64,000 nt of DNA from Boswellia sacra (lineage: Eukaryota; Streptophyta; Magnoliopsida; Sapindales; Burseraceae), in contig SNVD02007196.1 of the NCBI GenBank assembly GCA_013180625.2, positions 186,001 to 250,000 of the forward strand. The letters are read 5' to 3'. A program made the position numbers and the translations under genes. Within the stretch, counting starts at the first letter, position 1, and every line of letters begins with the position of its first letter. Shown here in pieces: positions 60,548-64,000 of the stretch. The notes under the pieces were generated by a model. The model was not told the origin of the DNA. It saw only the letters and a program-made list of their open reading frames with translations, and made no database searches.

Positions 60548-61663
60548 GTCTCTCTTCCTCTCTTTTGATTTAATTTTTGATTTTTTGTTTAATTTTTATG
60601 ATTTTGTTGATATAAACGTTAACAGACTAAATTAGAACAATAATTATGTATACATATTAATAGATTTGGTTAATATACATGTTTAACTTGTATGATGGAT
60701 GATCAGAAATGCAATGAAATTTATTCAATTTTTGATCGATTAATCGGATTAGATTACAAATACAATTATACTTATTGTTGATTATCTTCTCTTATTGTGT
60801 TTTGATTACATACATGCTTTTAGATTTAGTTTTCTTTCTTGTCTGTAATCGTTGAGATGTTCCACATGATAGGTGTTTAATAAATTGCCTCACTAGGTTA
60901 AATGAACATTAAGTTCGCAGGCCCAAGGTCCTTGTGATTTCGGAAATCTTGTTCAGAAAGTGTAGATCTCACTAGAATGGAAAGCTTATAGGCAGTTTGA
61001 TATCATTATTATTGCTTATAATGGTGATTTAGTGCTGCCATCCTTGCTTTTTTCCTTGAAGCTTAATTTAATTTTATGGTATTCCTGTTCTGTGTTAAGA
61101 GTATGTGATTTAATGTTTATTACATTGACATAAATGTTACGATTCCTGTCTTTTTTGTTAGAGTTGCCAATTACTCTACCTCTCTTTTCCATCCACAAAT
61201 TAATGTTGACTACTGCATTTTTTTTCCTTTCAAATTTTTGAAATAGTCTATTTTATTTTGCAGAAGTTCCTGAATTGTTTCTTTTTTGCAACAAGTTTGG
61301 GAACTATAGTAATCCCCTGGCTGGAATAATAATGTTAAGCAGCATGATGCATTGACGTTCATGAATAATTACCTATATATGCTGTCACCTGTCATGATCA
61401 CTGTCTTGAATAGGCTTGTGTTCAGTGTCAAATGGTAGACACTGTTATTGTGCTAATGGCTATGGGCAATGCAGTATTTGTCTCTACTTTCTGACTCAAT
61501 ATATAATTATTCCTATTGTGAAAGTACGTTTGTAGATCAATAGAATTGAGATGCAGTTTTCCTAATTCCTTTTACATTTCAGTGCTAGTAGGTTCTTAAA
61601 ATAGTACATAATATGCCATCTTTGATTGTCTAGTAATGCTTATTGTTTAAAACTTGTAAGCAG

Positions 61664-61967
61664 GTGTAATTTTTGTTCATGATCTTTCCCAAAGAAGAAC
61701 AAAAACAAACTTACAAAATTGGGCATCTGAGATTGCTGCCACTGGGTCATTCTAGCTCCTCTAGGTTCTGGTGGTCCTGGTGGTCTTCCTGTACCCTATA
61801 TTGTTATTGGTAACAAAGCTGATTTTGCTGCAAAAGAGGGTACAAGAGGAAGCAGCGGCAATCTTGTTGAAGTAGCTCGCCACTGGGTTGAGAAACAGGG
61901 TCTTCTTCCATCTAGTGAGGAACTTCCTCTGACTGAGAGTTTCCCTGGTAGTGGAGGCCTTATTGCG
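61664..61967 (+). pseudogene. LIP1: Captured exon of a LIP1-like Ras-type small GTPase
   Basis: Bounded by an acceptor (TAAGCAG| at 61663) and a donor (GCG|GTGAGC at 61968). It encodes VIFVHDLSQRRTK, then after a frame break GGPGGLPVPYIVIGNKAD (the G4 guanine-specificity motif NKAD) and ARHWVEKQGLLPSS. I recognise this as the central/C-terminal part of LIGHT INSENSITIVE PERIOD1, a plant-specific small GTPase linked to clock and light responses in Arabidopsis. A stop (TAG at 61753) and a small deletion there destroy the frame. The P-loop exons and the C-terminus are absent. It lies wholly inside the CACTA element, so I read it as a transduplicated fragment with its flanking intron ends. Confidence 0.8.
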
Positions 61968-63027
61968 GTGAGCATTCACTTGCTTTAAGATTGGTATTTA
62001 TAAGAAATTATTTGTCTCTTTTTATTCTCATGGAGAAATTTATGTTGGTGATTGGACGCATCATAAGTTTAATTGTGGGTATGGTAAGTTAGATTAGCAA
62101 TATAAGTTGGAATTTGCATGAGATGGCATTTGAAATAATATTGACTACCTGTTTCCTGTCTGTTTTTAAAATAAGATAATTCTAGTTTCAGATGTTCATA
62201 TTATGGCCATTGATTCTTGTGTGTGCAAAAGACAGTTTTTTTGTCAAGATTTTAATGCCTAAAAGTCAATCAAACTATAAGTAAAACTGATTATTTATAT
62301 CCTACTACAAGATCTTCTAGTTTATGTTGTAGTTTTTTTAATTCTACAGCTTGACGTTTATTTGGTATTGGCATTCATTTATTTTTGTCAATGGTTTGCA
62401 GAGAAGATGGAAGCAGTCATAGCGAGAAGTTCCAACTCATGAAGAGAGAAGCAGTCGTAGTGGATTGGAATTAGAATTTAAGTTTGTTGTTGGTAGTTAC
62501 TAATATGATTTTAGTCTACGTATTGACAATGATATACTTGATCTATGGAACTTGCTTCATATATTATTACATGGATGTCATTGATATAAAGTGGTTTTGG
62601 ACTTATTGAAGTGCAATTTAATTTTTAGTTTACATTGAATTTATAAATGAATTTCAAATACAGGAATATTGCATAAATTAAATTAAAAACTCATATTTGT
62701 ACAAAAATAAATTTAAATCTTGTGATAGAAAATACTAATCATAAATTTTGTCATGAACATCTCAAAAAAATCAATTTTTCCACTAAAAAATTCAAATTTA
62801 AAACAAATCAATTTTCCCGCCAAAAAATCAATGGAATTTATTAAAAAAATTAATTTTTTAGTGTGACAGATGTATGACCTATAAAAATTATCATAAAGGG
62901 CATGATGGATTTTTTCTCTATCATGAATGAGTGACAGTGACATAGATGACTAATAGATTTTCTATCATTCATCCCTATTTATGATTATTTATTTCTGTCA
63001 TCTATTACCATTTTTCTTGTAGTGGAA

Positions 63028-64000
63028 GGTAAGAATGATGATGTATATCAAATCTCTTGATGACAAGGCATGGACTAGTGTGCTTAAAGGATGGACACCG
63101 CCAATAAAGTTGAATGCTTCTGAAGATTCTGAACCCAAACCTGAAGATGAATGGACTGATGAAAAATACCGACGTTCTATCTAGAATTCAAAGGCTCTCA
63201 ATGCAATTTTTGCTACAGTGGACTTAAACAACTTCAGACAGATTTCAAGGTGCAAAGCGGCCAAGGAAGCATGGGACATACTTGAGGTAAAACATGAAGG
63301 TACCGCATCTGTTAAAGATCTAAATTGATGAGACTTAATTCTCAATTTGAAAATCTGATGATGCATGAGGATGAGTCAATTTCTGAATTGTACTCTAAGA
63401 TATGTCACATTACAAATTTGGCATACATGCTTGGCAAAACTTTCACTGATGCAGAAATTGTTAGCAAGATAATTAGGTCTGTTCCAGATAAATTTCAACC
63501 TAAAATTTCAGTCATTGAGAAAGTTAAAAACACTGATGAGATGAGGGTTGATGAACTGATTGGCATCTTCCAAAACTTTGAAATTAATCAAAGTACTAGG
63601 AAGCAAAAAGGTAAAAGCATTGCATTCAATATAAAAACTGAAAAATCTGATGATGAAAGTAGTGATGAGCTTGATGAAACTGATTCTAAACAGATTGCTT
63701 TTTTAACAAGAAATTATGTCAAGTTTATGAAAAGAAATTTCAGGAAAAAGAATCAAGGAAAGCCATCAAACTCAAGCGAAGAAAAATTCAGAAAGTTCAG
63801 CAAGGAGAATGACAAGAGGAAGCCAAAATAACCTGAAAAGAAAGGGCAAATTCAGTGTTATGAATGTTCTATTTATGGGCATATTCAATCTGAATGTGCA
63901 AATCTCAAGAAGAAGAATAAAGGGTTGACAACAACCTGGATTGATGAATCAGAATCCGAGTCAGAAGATCAAGACTGCATGAGCAACCTTGTTGCATTTA
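63028..64000 (+). pseudogene. Gag of the second Sirevirus, continuing past the window
   Basis: It resumes after the CACTA insert. An in-frame TAG at 63181-63183 and a one-base deletion near 63315 break it. The longest open part is 63325-63831 (168 codons, UBN2-type gag, NFRKKNQGKPSN basic stretch). A CCHC knuckle CYECSIYGHIQSEC follows near 63857-63898. Protease and pol lie beyond the window edge. Confidence 0.85.

Larger units (their letters stand above)
58313..63024. mobile_element. CACTA (En/Spm) transposon, 4,712 bp, with GAA target duplication
   Basis: It starts CACTACAAGAAAAATGAG and ends CATTTTTCTTGTAGTG, perfect CACTA-type inverted ends, and is flanked by GAA (58310-58312 and 63025-63027). 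The uninterrupted gag of the first Sirevirus reads across this point without the insert. Subterminal regions hold repeated GATAGA/TCTATCA motifs in both orientations, as expected for transposase binding. I see no transposase, so it is non-autonomous. It carries a nested CACTA-like end, a GC-rich exon-like segment and an exon of a small GTPase gene. Confidence 0.92.

Noticed and set aside
61761..61979. Minus-strand open frame of 72 codons
   Set aside because: It is the shadow of the captured LIP1-like exon on the plus strand.

Overview
The window is nuclear DNA from a flowering plant, almost certainly a eudicot. It is AT-rich, its genes have GT/AG introns, and it holds plant-specific families (an FMO GS-OX-like monooxygenase, a DUF863 protein, a RING membrane protein). 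It also holds typical plant mobile DNA: a Sirevirus-type Ty1/copia element, a CACTA transposon, TRIMs, MITEs and endogenous pararetrovirus. I cannot name the species.

Layout. 1-830: possible first exon of a gene running off the left edge. 838-12565: a cluster of three degenerate endogenous caulimovirid (petuvirus/florendovirus-like) copies, two on the minus strand and one on the plus. It is interrupted by a 1,411-bp solo LTR with a 5-bp target duplication and by a GC-rich hAT-like MITE with an 8-bp duplication. 12729-13511: a small terminal-inverted-repeat element, with a second copy at 53834-54221. 14651-16470: RING/transmembrane gene on the minus strand. 16476-22400: a diverged duplication of that gene's upstream region with a long degenerate GATTGGGCT-rich array, broken up by a TRIM, a TIR element carrying a CACTCGACA minisatellite, and other insertions. 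23945-33832: a complete but decayed Sirevirus-type retrotransposon on the minus strand with both LTRs, PBS, PPT, gag-pol and a third reading frame that is itself split by a TIR element. 33833-38850: AT-rich spacer. 38851-42007: intact seven-exon FMO gene on the plus strand. 44556-50370: DUF863 gene on the minus strand, three coding exons (1,070 aa) plus untranslated 5' exons. 50400-57271: AT-rich spacer with a 441-bp TRIM. 57272 to the end: the 5' part of a second Sirevirus-type element on the plus strand, its gag split by a 4,712-bp CACTA transposon (TSD GAA). That CACTA carries a frameshifted exon of a LIP1-like small GTPase.

Three host genes look functional: RING, FMO and DUF863. They are separated by nested mobile DNA and show no sign of working in one pathway. 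The most notable items are the CACTA with its captured GTPase exon, the in-phase 390-bp triplication inside a viral movement-protein region, the absence of any reverse-transcriptase region from all three pararetrovirus copies, and the satellite-carrying TIR element.
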